This document shows positions 33,408-42,513 of a stretch of 64,000 nucleotides of DNA, piece by piece. Within the stretch, counting starts at the first letter, position 1; each line of letters starts with the position of its first letter. The DNA is taken from assembly GCA_905182405.1 (NCBI GenBank), contig CAJJBQ010000001.1:1178001-1242000 (forward strand), given 5' to 3'. This DNA comes from Akkermansiaceae bacterium (GTDB lineage Bacteria > Verrucomicrobiota > Verrucomicrobiia > Verrucomicrobiales > Akkermansiaceae). The notes under the pieces were generated by a model. That model made no database searches. It saw only the letters and a list, made by a program, of their open reading frames with translations, and had not been told where the DNA came from. The translations under genes were made by a program, and so were the position numbers.

Positions 33408-34853
33408 CTACGCTAAAATTTCCTTCACGACTTCTCCGTGGACGTCGGTGAGGCGGAAGTCGCGGCCCTGGAAGCGGTAGGTGAGTTGTTCGTGATCGAA
33501 GCCTAGGAGGTGGAGAAGGGTAGCGTGGAGGTCGTGGACGTGGACCTTGCCATCGACCACTCCGAAGCCGAGTTCGTCGCTTTGGCCGTGGATGTGACCT
33601 TGCTTGAGGCCGGCACCGGCCATCCACATCGTGAAGGCTTCGATGTGGTGGTCGCGGCCGATGGTCTTGCGGTTTTCGCCCATTGGAGTGCGGCCGAATT
33701 CTCCGCCCCAGATGACGAGGGTGTCTTTTAACATTCCGCGCTCTTTGAGGTCGAGAACGAGGGCGGCGCTCGCTTGGTCAACGTCCTTGCAGACTTTTTC
33801 AAAGTCGCTGTTGAGGTTCTCCCCAGGGCCGCCGTGGCTGTCCCAGTTGGTGTGGTAAAGTTGCACGAAGCGGGAGCCACGCTCGATGAGACGGCGGGCG
33901 AGGAGGCAGTTCGAGGCGAAGGAGGATTCGCCGGGTTTCACGCCGTAGCTGTCGAGGGTGCTCTTGGATTCGCCGGTGAGATCCATTAGCTCGGGGGCGC
34001 TGGTCTGCATACGGTAGGCCATTTCGTAGGCGTTGAGGCGGGTAAGAATTTCGGGATCGCCGGTCTCTTTGAGGCGGGCGCGGTTGAGGGCTCCAACAGT
34101 GTCGTAGAAGCTGCGCTCACGTTCGCGGGTGATCCCTTCGGGGCTGCGGAGGTGGAGGATGGGATCCCCCTTGCCACGGAAGGGGACGCCTTGGAAGGAA
34201 GTTGGGAGGAAGCCGCTGGCCCAGAGGGAATTGCCGGCGCGGGGGCCGCGTGGTCCGCTTTGGAGGACGACAAAGCCGGGAAGGTTTTCGGATTCGCTGC
34301 CGAGGCCGTAGGTGATCCACGAGCCCATGCTGGGTCGGCCGGGGGCCTGAAAGCCGGTGTTCATAAAGAGCTTGGCGGGTCCGTGATTGAAGACGTCGGT
34401 CGTCATGCCGCGCAGCCAGACGACTTCGTCGACGATCTTGCGGTGGTGTGGAAAGAGTTCGCTGATCGACATCCCGCACTCTCCGTAGCGCTCGAACTTG
34501 CGCTGACTGCCGAGGAGGGTTTCGTTGCCCTTGAGGAAGGCGAATCGCTTGCCCTCCATGAGGCTTTCGGGCGGAGTCTTGCCGTGGTATTCGCGGAGCT
34601 TGGGCTTGTCCTCGAAGAGGTCGAGTTGGCTAGGTGCTCCGGCCATGTGGAGGAAAATGACGTTCTTGGCCTTGGCCGGAAGGGGCGATTTTCGAGCGCT
34701 CATCGGATTGGCCGGATCGATGGCGGGAAGTTCACCGGCCTGCAGTTGCCCGAGCATGGAATTTATGGCGATGGAGCCGAGGCCGACTCCGCAGTCACGG
34801 AAGAAGTGACGGCGGGTGCGCTCGGCGAGCCAGCGATTTTCGAAGTCGTTCAT
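33408..34853 (-). CDS. DUF1501 family protein (partner of DUF1549/DUF1553 cytochrome)
   Basis: A 481-residue DUF1501 protein of the long planctomycete/verrucomicrobial type. After an N-terminal RRHFFRDCGVGLGSIAINSM signal-like segment come NVIFLHMAGAPSQLDLFEDK (first metal-site strand of the sulfatase-like fold), RPSMGSWITYGLGSESENLP, VQLYHTNWDSHGGPGENL and LVIWGGEFGRTPMGENRKTI followed by GRDHHIEAFTMWMAGAG. The C-terminus reads GFDHEQLTYRFQGRDFRLTD, as in most PSD1 partners. It follows the DUF1549/DUF1553 gene by 7 bp and is nearly a mirror image of the 38-42 kb module, which has the same two families on the other strand. Confidence 0.94.
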   Translation of the reverse strand: MNDFENRWLAERTRRHFFRDCGVGLGSIAINSMLGQLQAGELPAIDPANPMSARKSPLPAKAKNVIFLHMAGAPSQLDLFEDKPKLREYHGKTPPESLMEGKRFAFLKGNETLLGSQRKFERYGECGMSISELFPHHRKIVDEVVWLRGMTTDVFNHGPAKLFMNTGFQAPGRPSMGSWITYGLGSESENLPGFVVLQSGPRGPRAGNSLWASGFLPTSFQGVPFRGKGDPILHLRSPEGITRERERSFYDTVGALNRARLKETGDPEILTRLNAYEMAYRMQTSAPELMDLTGESKSTLDSYGVKPGESSFASNCLLARRLIERGSRFVQLYHTNWDSHGGPGENLNSDFEKVCKDVDQASAALVLDLKERGMLKDTLVIWGGEFGRTPMGENRKTIGRDHHIEAFTMWMAGAGLKQGHIHGQSDELGFGVVDGKVHVHDLHATLLHLLGFDHEQLTYRFQGRDFRLTDVHGEVVKEILA

Positions 34854-34860
34854 GGGAATA

Positions 34861-37668
34861 TTACTCGCGGGTGATGAAGTTGTCGGTGTTTAAGAGCGCG
34901 CGGGCGAGGCCGACGAGGGCGGCGGCTTCGGCGGGCGGGATTTGGGAGGAAAGGAGTTCGTCGGAGAGGAGAGCGCGGGCGGCGGTCTCGTCTTGGACAA
35001 AATCCTCGCTTTGTTGGCGGAGGTAGCTTGTGAGAATTGCGAGTTCCTCACGGCTGGGCTCGCGGCAGAGGGTGAGTTGGCAGGCGCGGAGGATGCGGGG
35101 TTCGAGTCCGCCGGGGACGTCGCGCAGAAGGCGGGCTGCTAGGCCTTGGGCGATCTCGAGGAAGGCGGGGTCGTTGGCGATGGTGAGGGCTTGCAAGGGC
35201 GTGTTGGAGCGAACCCGGTGCGTGCAGACTGTCTGGAAGTCGGGGGCATCGAAGGTGGAGAGAAGCGGGTAGGGCGCACTGCGGTAGAAGACGGTGTACA
35301 TCGCGCGACGGTAGCGGTCCGGTCCGGAGCTGGTCTTCCAGCTCTTACGGTTCTGGGTGAAGGCGTAGATGCCGGCAGGTTGGGGAGGGAAGACGCCGGG
35401 TCCGCCGATCACGGGGGAGAAGAGGCCGCTGGCGCTGAGGGCAGCGTCACGGATGATTTCGGCATCGAGACGAAGGCGGCTTTGGCGGGCGAGGAGGAGG
35501 TTACGGGGATCGAGGGTTGCGAGATCGGGGCGTGCTTTGGAGGAGCGGCGGTAGGTTTTGCTGGTGACGATGAGGCGGTGGAGCTTCTTCATGGACCAAC
35601 CGTCTTCGATGAAACGGCAGCTGAGATAGTCGAGGAGATTGGGGTGGCTTGGGGGAGATCCTTGGGTGCCAAAGTCTTCTTCGGTCTCGACGAGTCCGCG
35701 CCCAAAGTAGCGCATCCAGGTGCGGTTGACGGTGACGCGGGAGGTGAGCGGGTTGGCGGGGTCGACGAGCCACTTGGCGAGGTCGAGTCGGTTGCGGCGG
35801 GAGGTGGGCTCGGGAAGGGCGGGCTTTACCTTGGAAAGGACGCCGGGGGTGAGTTCGCCGACCTCCTTGTCGGGACGGGTGAAGTCACCGCGAGTGAGGA
35901 TGAAGGTGGGGCGGGGCTTGGCGAGTTCACGCATGACCATGAGTTTCCCGGTGCGGGGCATGGTTACGGCGGGCTCTTGGCCCTTCGGCACGGGAGGGGC
36001 GGTGGCGGAGAGAGCGATGGCGAAGCGTCCCACGAGGTAGTTGTCGTTGAGGTCGTGCTCCATGCGGATCGTGAGGGGCTTGCCCTTGGTTGGAACTGGT
36101 TTTTCGAAGAGGAAGATGGCCTCGTGTTCGGCGTTCATCTGGGCCTTTTGACCGCCGCCGGTGTTGATGGCCCAGCCGGAGTTCTTGTCCCGGTTGATGA
36201 TTGCGGAGGCGGGGAAGCCAGGCTGTTCGTGATCGGCGAACGCGGTGGTGAGACGGACCGGTTTTCCGTCGATGGTGACACGAAGGTTGGTGAGGACGAA
36301 GTTGCCATTACCGGCGGTGCCAGGGCCGTTCTTGGGGAGGGACTTATCGGGGAGGACGCGCAGGCGGAGGGCGGCGACGGTCTCGAGGTTGGTTGCGACG
36401 GATAGGTCGTAGGCTTCCTGAGGCTTAGCGGATTTGTCGATGAGCAGGGAGTTGTCCTTGAGGAGTTTTAAGGATGCGCCGGAGGATGTACGATGTTCGT
36501 CGTAGTGAACCGGGAGCCACTTGGCGGGTTGGTTTGAATCGGACTTCGTCCGAGCGGGTGGCTTGGGCGCATTGCCGAGGACTTCGTATTGTTTTACCTC
36601 CACGGTGGGGCCGGTGCTGTTGGCATCCTCGGTGTTGTTGAAGAAGGCTAAGAGTTGGTAATATTCCCGGTGCGTGATGGGATCGAATTTGTGGGTGTGG
36701 CACTGGGCGCAGCCTAGTGTGAGTCCGAGCCACACGGCGCCGGTAGTGTTGACACGATCGATGACGGACTCGACGCGGAATTGTTCGCGGTCCGATCCAC
36801 CCTCCTGGTTGATGAGAGTGTTGCGGTGGAAGGCGGAGGCGATGAGCTGGGATTTGGTGGCGTTGGGAAGGAGGTCGCCGGCGAGTTGTTCGACGGTGAA
36901 TTGGTCGAAAGGGAGGTCGTCGTTGAGGGCCTTGATGACCCAATCGCGGTAGGGCCACATGTCGCGGCCACCATCGACCGAGTAGCCGTGGGAATCGGCA
37001 TAGCGGGCCTGGTCGAGCCAGTGCCGCCCCCAGCGCTCGCCGTAGTGAGGGCTAGTAAGGAGGCGATCGACGAGGCGCGGCCAGGCGTCGGGGCGCTTGT
37101 CGTTGACGAAGGCGTCGGTTTCTTCAGGAGTCGGAAGGAGACCGATGAGGTCGAGGGAGATTCGGCGGATGAGGGTGGCGGGGTCGGCGGCGGGTGAAGG
37201 CTTGATCTCGAGGCGGGCGAGGGAAGCGTCAACGAAGTGGTCGATGGGATTGCCGGTCCAAGAGGCGGGCGGGGTGGTTTCGGCGAGGGGCTCGAAGGAC
37301 CAGTGGTCCTGGTAGGGTGCACCTTGCTCGATCCAACGGCGGAGGAGGGCAATCTCGGACTTGGTGAGGGGATCTTTCTTGGCCTCGGGCGGTGGCATGA
37401 GTTCGTCGGGATCGTCGTGCGCGATGCGGTAAAGCAGTTCGCTGTCGTCCGGATTGCCAGGGACGACGGCGGAGAAGCCGTCGTGGTCGGCGAGAGCGCC
37501 TTCGCGGGTGTCGAGGCGGAGGCCGGCTTCGCGTTTGTTCTCGTCAGGGCCGTGGCAGAAGAAGCACTTATTTGAGAGGATGGGGCGAATCTCGCGATTG
37601 AAGCTCACTTCCTGTGCTGGGGCGAGGGAGGTTAGAGCGAGGGTGAGAAGGAGGAAGACGCGCGCCAT
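34861..37668 (-). CDS. PSCyt1/DUF1549/DUF1553 (PSD1) cytochrome-type protein
   Basis: A 935-residue exported protein; the ATG at 37668 is chosen for its signal peptide (MARVFLLLTLALTSLAPAQE). PSCyt1 comes first with a c-type haem motif (KCFFCHGPDENKREAGLRLD, ~30-50). DUF1549 follows (LIRRISLDLIGLLPTPEETD; SPHYGERWGRHWLDQARYAD) and includes a second C-x-x-C-H (GCAQCHTHKFDPITHREYY). A long insert of about 200 residues contains a jelly-roll-like region. DUF1553 closes the protein (NPLTSRVTVNRTWMRYFGRG; DGWSMKKLHRLIVTSKTYRR). The protein is periplasmic or outer-membrane associated by inference. Catalysis is unproven for the family. The DUF1501 gene follows immediately, as in most genomes with these families. 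Confidence 0.93.
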   Translation of the reverse strand: MARVFLLLTLALTSLAPAQEVSFNREIRPILSNKCFFCHGPDENKREAGLRLDTREGALADHDGFSAVVPGNPDDSELLYRIAHDDPDELMPPPEAKKDPLTKSEIALLRRWIEQGAPYQDHWSFEPLAETTPPASWTGNPIDHFVDASLARLEIKPSPAADPATLIRRISLDLIGLLPTPEETDAFVNDKRPDAWPRLVDRLLTSPHYGERWGRHWLDQARYADSHGYSVDGGRDMWPYRDWVIKALNDDLPFDQFTVEQLAGDLLPNATKSQLIASAFHRNTLINQEGGSDREQFRVESVIDRVNTTGAVWLGLTLGCAQCHTHKFDPITHREYYQLLAFFNNTEDANSTGPTVEVKQYEVLGNAPKPPARTKSDSNQPAKWLPVHYDEHRTSSGASLKLLKDNSLLIDKSAKPQEAYDLSVATNLETVAALRLRVLPDKSLPKNGPGTAGNGNFVLTNLRVTIDGKPVRLTTAFADHEQPGFPASAIINRDKNSGWAINTGGGQKAQMNAEHEAIFLFEKPVPTKGKPLTIRMEHDLNDNYLVGRFAIALSATAPPVPKGQEPAVTMPRTGKLMVMRELAKPRPTFILTRGDFTRPDKEVGELTPGVLSKVKPALPEPTSRRNRLDLAKWLVDPANPLTSRVTVNRTWMRYFGRGLVETEEDFGTQGSPPSHPNLLDYLSCRFIEDGWSMKKLHRLIVTSKTYRRSSKARPDLATLDPRNLLLARQSRLRLDAEIIRDAALSASGLFSPVIGGPGVFPPQPAGIYAFTQNRKSWKTSSGPDRYRRAMYTVFYRSAPYPLLSTFDAPDFQTVCTHRVRSNTPLQALTIANDPAFLEIAQGLAARLLRDVPGGLEPRILRACQLTLCREPSREELAILTSYLRQQSEDFVQDETAARALLSDELLSSQIPPAEAAALVGLARALLNTDNFITRE

Positions 37669-38079
37669 GAGGTGAGAGCTGGATTTGGGTTGGAAGTAAT
37701 CCGTAGGGATGAGAGAGGGGGGAGAACGTCGAACGCTCAACGCTGAGTAATCAACGTTAAATGTGGAATGTTGAATATCCAATGTTGAATATCCAATGTT
37801 GAATATCCAATGTTGAATGGTTTTGTTGAGGGGCGGAAGAGGGGATGCTTCATTTCGAGCAGCACTATGATTGGAATCCCCACCTCCTTGGCTGTCGAAT
37901 CGGAGATCGATCGATTGCTCTCCAATATAGCTAGGAGCGCCCGCCAATGTCGTGGTTCTGGCAGTTAACAGGGAGTCGATCTCGAAAGGCGGTGGCGGCG
38001 GGCGGGAGGAATTTGAAGACACTTGTAATACCCAGTGAAAGTTAGGCGTAATGCATGAAGTGACGTTCACCCTATTACC
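37669..38079. other. Divergent intergenic region between two PSD1 modules
   Basis: This 411 bp gap lies between divergently transcribed DUF1549/DUF1553 genes and must hold promoters for both. Apart from the 14 bp tandem repeat at 37770-37818, I see no gene, and every frame is closed or unlike protein. Confidence 0.6.
37770..37818. repeat. 14 bp tandem repeat, 3.5 copies
   Basis: The unit GTTGAATATCCAAT occurs at 37770-37783, 37784-37797 and 37798-37811, with a half copy at 37812-37818. Related 'TTGAATGTTGAA'-like strings are common in intergenic DNA of Verrucomicrobiota. It lies upstream of the minus-strand cytochrome gene. Confidence 0.9.
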
Positions 38080-40875
38080 GTGTTACCTACCAAGTCTACC
38101 CTTCAGATCTTCGTCTTTTTTCTAACGAGCGGAATTTCTGCGTTGGCATCCGATTTCGACTTCTTTGAGTCCAAGATTCGCCCGGTCCTGGTCGCAAACT
38201 GCTATGAATGCCACTCCGCGCAAGCGGCCAATCGCGGTAAGCAAAAAGGGGGGCTTCTTCTAGATACCAAGAACGGGATCCGCACCGGCGGCGACACCGG
38301 ACCGGCAGTGGTCCCGGGGAATGTTTCCAAGAGCCTCTTGTTGAATGCGTTGCGCCAAGAGGATTTGGAAATGCCCCCCAAGGGCAAGCTTTCAGATGAG
38401 GTTATTGCAGACTTTGCCCAATGGATTGAAATGGGTGCGGTTGACCCACGGGAGCGTTCTGCAATACCCCTCAATAGCACGACCGTCGACTCGTCGGATC
38501 ACTGGGCATTTAAGGCCCCGCAAAAGCCAAGTCTCCCCACCGTGACTGATTTAAAATGGGGTCGATCCAAACTAGATCAATTCATTTTACAACAGTTGGA
38601 GGCACGTCAACTCAGCCCTGTTCCCTCGGCCTCACCAAGAGTATTGGTTCGGAGGATTTACTTCAATTTGCTGGGGCTGCCTCCGACTCCCCGGCAAGTT
38701 GACGAGTTCCTGAAGGCCTCGGCAGAGGATCATGATTCCGCGATTGCAACGCTTATTGATTCACTGTTGGACTCTCCCCATTATGGCGAACGTTGGGGGC
38801 GACACTGGCTCGATGTTGCCCGATATGCCGAGGATCAGGCTCACACTTTTGGAGTGAAGAAACGGGAAAATGCCCATCAGTATCGTGATTGGGTCATTCG
38901 AATGTTCAACGAAGACCTCCCCTTCGACGAGTTCATTAAACTCCAATTGGCGGGCGACCTAATGGAGGGGCAGGCGGATGATCGTTTTCGACAATTTTCC
39001 GGACTAGGATTTCTGGGGCTTGGAGCGCACTACTACAAGAATTCCGACAAAGCCCAAGCCGAAGCGGACGAACTTGACGACACCATCGATACCTTGACCC
39101 GGGGATTCATGGGGCTGACCGTGTCATGTGCGAGGTGCCACGATCATAAATTCGATCCCATCCCGACGAAAGACTACTATGCCTTGGCTGGAATCTTCAA
39201 TGGTCGGCGATATACCGAAATCCCTTTGGCCGCTGAAGACGCGGTTAAAGCCTACAATAGCGAGCAACAAGGCATCAAAGAGCTGGAATCAAGACATAAG
39301 AGCTCTCTGAAGGTGATCGGGAAAGAACTTGGTAGAAAAAAGCTCAATCAAGTCAGTCGATACCTTCAGGAAGGCTGGCGGATGACCGCGTTAAAGTCCC
39401 AGGGGATTCAAATTCCGCACGAGGAATTCGCCAAAAAGATGGGACTTCATCCCCACTACGCCCGACGCTTCCGGGACCTCCTTGAGGAGAGTCGTAAAGG
39501 TGATCTTCTGAAGCGCTTGCCCGAGCTCGGGGGGTGGCATCAGGTTGAGGTGAAGTTTAAAGAGAAACCGACTCTTGAAACCCTCAAGGTTCCGAAAGAA
39601 ATAGTCGCTCTAGCTGATCAACTACAACTTCTAGTAGATGCCGCTGAAAAAGCATTTTCTCAAATTGAAGTCGAGAAGGCCGAGGAGCTTGCCAAGGCCC
39701 GCAATGAAGAAGACCGGCTTAATGAAGTCATGGGCAAGATGGAGAAGGACCAGAAGCGCCTTCTCAAAAATATCTGGTTTGATGGGCATGCTCCCTTCTT
39801 TGCTTCCGAGAACGATGTCCACAAAAGCTTTCTGAATCAGGAAGAGAAGGAGGAGTCCGACGTAAAGATGGCCGAATTTAAGGACCTTCGTAAAAACGCC
39901 ACGCCCAAGTATCCGGTGGCACATGCCATTCAAGGAGGGGGGAAAGCGATGCAAGTCTACATTCGTGGTAATCCTGCCAACAAAGGAGAATGGGTCGCCC
40001 GGGGCACCCTCGAGCTTCTGGATGATGAACCGAGGCCCTCCGATCCAGAGGAAGCCCAAAAGCATTCATACACGCGACTTGATCTCGCTGAGGATATTGC
40101 TTCTGCCAAGAATCCTCTGACAGCCAGGGTCATCGTCAATCGGATCTGGCAGTGGCACTTCGGGAGGGGACTGGTTGCCTCTTCAAGCAACTTTGGACTT
40201 CTGGGCGATCGTCCAACCCATCCTGAATTGCTCGATTGGCTGACCGTTAATTTTATGGAAAATGGCTGGTCCATTAAGTGGTTGCATCGTGAGATTTTAA
40301 ACTCGACGACCTATCAACTTTCAAGTGAGCGACATTATCAGAATGAGGAACTGGATGCCGATAATCTCTTCCGTTGGCGATTCGATCGCCGCCGCCTTGA
40401 CGTCGAAGCATTGCGGGATGCTTTACTCGCGATCTCCGGCAAACTTGATCCTGCGATGGGTGGCCCCACCTTCGATCTCAAAACCAACAACACCCGCCGG
40501 ACAGTCTACGCCAGTATTAGCCGTCATCAACTCGATGGCATGTTAAGAATCTTTGATTTCCCTGATGCCAATGTCTCCGCCGCATCCCGCACGGAAACGA
40601 CCGTTCCCCAACAGCAACTCTTTGTTCTCAATAGTGATTTCATCATCGAACAGGCCAAAGCCTTTGCCAAGCGAGTCACTGGGGAAGAGCACGATTTATC
40701 CGGGCAAGTAAATTTCGCTTATCGTCTCGCCTTCGGACGTCCCCCTTCTGACGATGAATGGACATTGGCGGAAGCCTACCTTGGCAGAGAGAACGAAAAG
40801 GACGACAAACTTTCCCGCTGGGAACAGTATTGTCAGGCACTCCTTGCGAGCAATGAACTGATATATCTTGATTGA
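38080..40875 (+). CDS. PSCyt1/DUF1549/DUF1553 (PSD1) cytochrome-type protein with coiled coil
   Basis: A 931-residue exported protein starting at a GTG; no in-frame ATG precedes the signal peptide (LQIFVFFLTSGISALASDF). PSCyt1 carries NCYECHSAQAANRGKQKGGL, and DUF1549 carries HYGERWGRHWLDVARYAEDQ and a second haem-type motif SCARCHDHKFDPIPTKDYY. Residues about 400-610 are a lysine/glutamate-rich helical region (EKAFSQIEVEKAEELAKARN) that is probably a coiled coil and is absent from the 34.9-37.7 kb paralogue. DUF1553 follows (NPLTARVIVNRIWQWHFGRG; NGWSIKWLHREILNSTTYQL). The DUF1501 partner starts right at its 3' end. Function unproven; haem binding inferred from the motifs. Confidence 0.92.
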   Translation: MLPTKSTLQIFVFFLTSGISALASDFDFFESKIRPVLVANCYECHSAQAANRGKQKGGLLLDTKNGIRTGGDTGPAVVPGNVSKSLLLNALRQEDLEMPPKGKLSDEVIADFAQWIEMGAVDPRERSAIPLNSTTVDSSDHWAFKAPQKPSLPTVTDLKWGRSKLDQFILQQLEARQLSPVPSASPRVLVRRIYFNLLGLPPTPRQVDEFLKASAEDHDSAIATLIDSLLDSPHYGERWGRHWLDVARYAEDQAHTFGVKKRENAHQYRDWVIRMFNEDLPFDEFIKLQLAGDLMEGQADDRFRQFSGLGFLGLGAHYYKNSDKAQAEADELDDTIDTLTRGFMGLTVSCARCHDHKFDPIPTKDYYALAGIFNGRRYTEIPLAAEDAVKAYNSEQQGIKELESRHKSSLKVIGKELGRKKLNQVSRYLQEGWRMTALKSQGIQIPHEEFAKKMGLHPHYARRFRDLLEESRKGDLLKRLPELGGWHQVEVKFKEKPTLETLKVPKEIVALADQLQLLVDAAEKAFSQIEVEKAEELAKARNEEDRLNEVMGKMEKDQKRLLKNIWFDGHAPFFASENDVHKSFLNQEEKEESDVKMAEFKDLRKNATPKYPVAHAIQGGGKAMQVYIRGNPANKGEWVARGTLELLDDEPRPSDPEEAQKHSYTRLDLAEDIASAKNPLTARVIVNRIWQWHFGRGLVASSSNFGLLGDRPTHPELLDWLTVNFMENGWSIKWLHREILNSTTYQLSSERHYQNEELDADNLFRWRFDRRRLDVEALRDALLAISGKLDPAMGGPTFDLKTNNTRRTVYASISRHQLDGMLRIFDFPDANVSAASRTETTVPQQQLFVLNSDFIIEQAKAFAKRVTGEEHDLSGQVNFAYRLAFGRPPSDDEWTLAEAYLGRENEKDDKLSRWEQYCQALLASNELIYLD

Positions 40876-40883
40876 AACCGGAC

Positions 40884-42275
40884 ATGCAAAACAGACCCCT
40901 CCAGCAACCAACCATGAACCGCCGAGATGTGCTGAGACGCACCGGCGGGGGATTCGCCTCGCTCGGACTTGCGGGAGTCCTTGCGGATCAGGGCTTATTG
41001 GCTTCGGAAAGTCCCTTGGTCCCTAAGTCATCCCATTTTCAGCCCAAGGCGAAGCGCATCATTCACCTTTTCATGAATGGCGGTCCTTCTCAGGTGGATA
41101 CTTTTGATCCCAAACCTGCGTTGGAAAAATACCATGGCCAACGGCCTCCGGGAGCCGATCGCAAAACCGAGAGACAAACCGGTGGGCTTTTTAAATCGCC
41201 CTTCGAGTTCAAGCGTTCGGGACAATCCGGGATTCCGGTCAGCGAGATTTTTCCAGAGGTCGCCAAATGCATTGACGACATCTGTGTCATTCGCTCCATG
41301 CACACCGATGTCCCGAATCATGAGCCTTCGCTCCTCATGATGAACTCCGGAATTACCCAACCGATCCGTCCCAGTATGGGGTCGTGGCTCTGCTACGGCC
41401 TGGGGGTCGAAAATCAGAATCTGCCGGGCTTCGTTGTTCTTTGCCCGGGAAAACCTGTGGTGGGCCCACAACTTTGGAGTAGCGGATTTCTGCCCGGGAT
41501 TTATCAGGGCTGTCACATTGGGAAACTCGACCCCAAAAATATCGTTGATCACATTAAGAACAAGCATCTCACGCCACAAACCCAGCGCCAGCAGCTGGAC
41601 TTGATTAACCGGCTCAATGATCTTCATTCAGGGCAACGGTCCGGAGGCGATCAACTCGAATCCCGGATCCAGTCGCTCGAAGTGGCCTTCAGGATGCAGA
41701 CCGAAGCCCCGGAAGCCTTCGACATCACCCAGGAAACCGAGGCCACCCGAAAACTCTATGGCGAGGGGCAGTTTGCCGATTCCTGCCTTGCGGCCCGCCG
41801 TCTCGTGGAACGCGGGGTTCGCATGGTGCAGGTTTATTACGGCGGCGGACAGCCTTGGGATGACCATGGCAATATCGAAAAAGGTCACCGCGACAAGGGC
41901 CAGAAAAGTGACCAAGCAATCGCAGGCCTCCTTCGTGATCTGAAATCACGCGGCCTCCTCGATGACACCTTGGTCCTTTGGGGAGGCGAATTTGGCCGAA
42001 CCCCGGTTTCCGAAGGCGGAAATGGACGGGATCATAACCACCACGGATTTTCGGTCTGGCTGGCCGGAGGGGGCATCAAAGGCGGGATGACCTACGGCTC
42101 AACCGACGAATTCGGATTCGCGGCGGTCGAAAACAAAGTTCACGTCCACGATCTCCACGCGACCATTCTTCATCTCATGGGGCTTGATCACGAAAACCTG
42201 ACCTATCGATACTCAGGCCGGGATTTCCGTCTCACCGATGTCCACGGGCAGGTCGTTCATGATATCCTGGCATGA
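40884..42275 (+). CDS. DUF1501 family protein (partner of the upstream PSD1 cytochrome)
   Basis: A 463-residue DUF1501 protein. The chosen start is the ATG at 40884; a TTG at 40872 overlapping the previous stop and an ATG at 40914 directly before NRRDVLRRTGGGFASLGLAG are possible alternatives. The double arginine suggests Tat export. Family blocks: IIHLFMNGGPSQVDTFDPKP, RPSMGSWLCYGLGVENQNLP, VQVYYGGGQPWDDHGNIEKG, LVLWGGEFGRTPVSEGGNGR followed by DHNHHGFSVWLAGGG, and the C-terminal YRYSGRDFRLTDVHGQ. It is closest in layout to the copy at 33.4-34.9 kb. The last codons and stop lie inside a repeat that recurs at 52.1 kb. Confidence 0.93.
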   Translation: MQNRPLQQPTMNRRDVLRRTGGGFASLGLAGVLADQGLLASESPLVPKSSHFQPKAKRIIHLFMNGGPSQVDTFDPKPALEKYHGQRPPGADRKTERQTGGLFKSPFEFKRSGQSGIPVSEIFPEVAKCIDDICVIRSMHTDVPNHEPSLLMMNSGITQPIRPSMGSWLCYGLGVENQNLPGFVVLCPGKPVVGPQLWSSGFLPGIYQGCHIGKLDPKNIVDHIKNKHLTPQTQRQQLDLINRLNDLHSGQRSGGDQLESRIQSLEVAFRMQTEAPEAFDITQETEATRKLYGEGQFADSCLAARRLVERGVRMVQVYYGGGQPWDDHGNIEKGHRDKGQKSDQAIAGLLRDLKSRGLLDDTLVLWGGEFGRTPVSEGGNGRDHNHHGFSVWLAGGGIKGGMTYGSTDEFGFAAVENKVHVHDLHATILHLMGLDHENLTYRYSGRDFRLTDVHGQVVHDILA

Positions 42276-42370
42276 TTCCCGTTTTGACAAATCGAGCTTG
42301 CTGACTATGGAGATTCTTGAAAACGTGCTTCCGCGGGATGCTTTGTGAATCAACTGAAAGCGATGGTCGT
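42261..42370 (+). repeat. Dispersed 110 bp repeat, copy 1 (overlaps DUF1501 3' end)
   Basis: It begins with the last four codons and stop of the DUF1501 gene and continues through GATTCCCGTTTTGACAAATC to GAAAGCGATGGTCGT. About four in five positions match 52098-52210 by eye, with a few one-base gaps. The region after it (to 42513) also contains a coding-like plus-strand stretch, ISPRKLANFLAWKPSGFKAL (about 42410-42470), of unknown origin. Confidence 0.7.
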
Positions 42371-42513
42371 ATTGCAGGGTTTACGTGATCGTTGATTGCG
42401 ACGCCAAGCTCATCAGCCCCCGTAAACTCGCCAACTTCCTCGCCTGGAAACCTTCCGGCTTCAAGGCCCTTCCGCCCAAAGTAAATTCCTAGGAGCCTGT
42501 CTCTCGTCCTGCC

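Noticed and set aside
35146..36405. A 419-codon plus-strand frame opposite the PSD1 gene
   Set aside because: Long but glycine- and glutamate-rich, fully antisense to a well-supported gene with haem motifs.
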